NCBI RefSeq assembly: GCF_014172405.1
Contig: NZ_WNXC01000010.1
Coordinates: 186,001 to 250,000 of the forward strand
Length of the DNA: 64,000 nucleotides
Source of the DNA: Pedobacter gandavensis
Lineage (GTDB): Bacteria > Bacteroidota > Bacteroidia > Sphingobacteriales > Sphingobacteriaceae
Reading direction: 5' to 3'
Shown one piece after another: positions 63,031 through 64,000 of this stretch. The translations under genes were made by a program, and so were the position numbers. Within the stretch, counting starts at the first letter, position 1. Every line of letters starts with the position of its first letter. Below the pieces are notes generated by a model. It was not told the origin of the DNA and searched no databases. It worked only from the letters and a program-made list of their open reading frames with translations.

Positions 63031-64000
63031 ATGCAAACTGCAACGTTATACATTCGTGTAAGTACTGATGAGCAGGCACAAAAAGGATACTCACAGCAAA
63101 GCCAAAGAGAACGTTTAGAAAAGTTCTGTTTCGTTAATAAAATTCAAATTCTACAGATCGTATACGAAGATCATTCAGCAAAAACCTTTAATAGACCCGA
63201 GTGGTCAAAATTATTCTTAGGCTTAAACCGTAGTAGAGTTAACAGACCAGACTTTATTTTATTCTCCAGATGGGATAGGTTCAGCAGGAATGCTGCGGAT
63301 GCATATTCCATGATTGAAAGGCTTAAAAAGATGAGCATTGAAACGAGGGCCATTGATCAACCTCTTAACCTGGCTATCCCAGAAAATAAAATAATGCTCG
63401 CCATTTACCTGGCAACATCGGAAGTAGAAAATGACAGGAGAAGCCTAAATGTCAGGCAAGGTATGCACAAAGCAAAACAAGAAGGGCGATATATGTGTCA
63501 TGCACCGATAGGATATATAAACATCACGTTAATCGACGGTAAAAAATTTATAATACCCAAAGAGCCGGAGGCCACTTTTATCAAAGATATTTTTATCGAA
63601 TTGGCCAAAGGATACCATTCCACACGTTTTATATATAACGAAGCAATAGAGAACGGATTCAAATGTAGTTTAAATAATTTCTGGCTGATGATCCGAAATC
63701 CTATTTATTATGGTAAGATCGTAGTTCCAGCATACGAACAAGAAAATCGGTATCTAGTTAATGGCTTGCATGAAAAATTAATATCTGAAGATGTCTTTAA
63801 ACAAGTTCAACAGGTATTAAATAACAATGCAAAACCACAACGTAGAACCAAAACAAATAATCAACTACCATTAAGAGGTCTATTAACATGTCCACTTTGC
63901 TTTAAGATACTAACAGGCAGCGCCTCGAAGGGTAGAAATGCGTATTACCATTACTACCACTGTATGAATGGTTGTAAATTCCGAATTAGAGCCGATTCCA
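63031..64000 (+). CDS. Large serine recombinase (3' end outside window)
   Basis: 323 codons visible. The catalytic N-domain begins with TLYIRVSTDEQAQKGYSQQS (Ser at residue 11), with the conserved arginine region FSRWDRFSRNAADAYSMIE. The recombinase domain follows (HAPIGYI, NPIYYGKIVV). A zinc-ribbon starts TCPLCFKILTGSASKGRN with a second cysteine pair in YHCMNGC, where the window ends. Such recombinases integrate phages and mobile islands at specific sites. Position at the edge of the defence island suggests it mobilises this region. Confidence 0.93.
   Translation, partial: MQTATLYIRVSTDEQAQKGYSQQSQRERLEKFCFVNKIQILQIVYEDHSAKTFNRPEWSKLFLGLNRSRVNRPDFILFSRWDRFSRNAADAYSMIERLKKMSIETRAIDQPLNLAIPENKIMLAIYLATSEVENDRRSLNVRQGMHKAKQEGRYMCHAPIGYINITLIDGKKFIIPKEPEATFIKDIFIELAKGYHSTRFIYNEAIENGFKCSLNNFWLMIRNPIYYGKIVVPAYEQENRYLVNGLHEKLISEDVFKQVQQVLNNNAKPQRRTKTNNQLPLRGLLTCPLCFKILTGSASKGRNAYYHYYHCMNGCKFRIRADS

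Overview
This is a Bacteroidota chromosome segment, most like Pedobacter or a related Sphingobacteriaceae. The evidence is gene content: a Bacteroidota-style mraZ-rsmH-ftsL-ftsI-murE-mraY cluster, an outer-membrane beta-barrel receptor of the TonB-receptor type, a DUF6266 protein and LemA next to DUF2207. Several starts are preceded by the Bacteroidota -7 element TAnnTTTG, and Shine-Dalgarno sites are generally absent. Base composition is AT-rich throughout. No rRNA, tRNA or CRISPR array was recognised.

Positions 1-42,400 are ordinary chromosome. 1-6,120 (minus) is the front of the division/cell-wall cluster, preceded by a three-unit, 10-bp-period GTGGT operator that looks like an MraZ box. 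6,325-8,977 is a gap-GNAT-pgk glycolytic operon. After a Tat-exported TIM-barrel protein comes a minus-strand operon of an outer-membrane porin with an OpuA-type glycine betaine ABC transporter (10,476-14,778). 15,100-26,450 holds an HD hydrolase, a DUF6266 protein, an AHSA1-like protein, two GNATs, a TetA-like MFS pump, a PdxR-like regulator, an M1 peptidase, a methyltransferase and a tandem array of four paralogous small secreted proteins. 26,556-28,246 carries obg and adk. 28,684-42,380 has an MFS pump divergent from an AraC regulator, a DUF2147 protein, a beta-barrel receptor, a large M48 protease, a radical SAM protein with an unusual CX4CX2C motif, LemA plus DUF2207, and a class C beta-lactamase-like hydrolase.

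From about 42,540 to the right edge the window becomes a defence island. Its left border is marked by a second copy of a 33-bp terminator and the 3' end of a truncated gene. In order it contains: (i) a TIGR04141/DUF6119-type protein between two direct copies of a repeat cluster built on CTCTAGTAG/CTACTAGAG; (ii) a predicted ADP-ribosyltransferase-fold protein and, upstream of it on the same strand, a gamma-glutamylcyclotransferase-fold plus PD-(D/E)XK nuclease fusion; (iii) a plus-strand operon of an Mrr-like nuclease-STAND NTPase (Avs type 4-like architecture), an FRG-domain protein and a HEPN protein; (iv) a convergent minus-strand operon ending in a ComEC-like metallo-beta-lactamase and a trypsin-STAND fusion (Avs type 1-like, with protease and STAND on one chain), preceded by a four-helix membrane protein and a 59-residue protein; (v) a large serine recombinase running off the edge, which may mobilise the island.

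The likeliest undescribed biology is in 42,800-62,800: the STAND-FRG-HEPN operon, the fused trypsin-STAND plus MBL system, the ART plus GGCT-nuclease pair, and the repeat-flanked DUF6119 unit. All functional statements are from motif reading; no searches were run.
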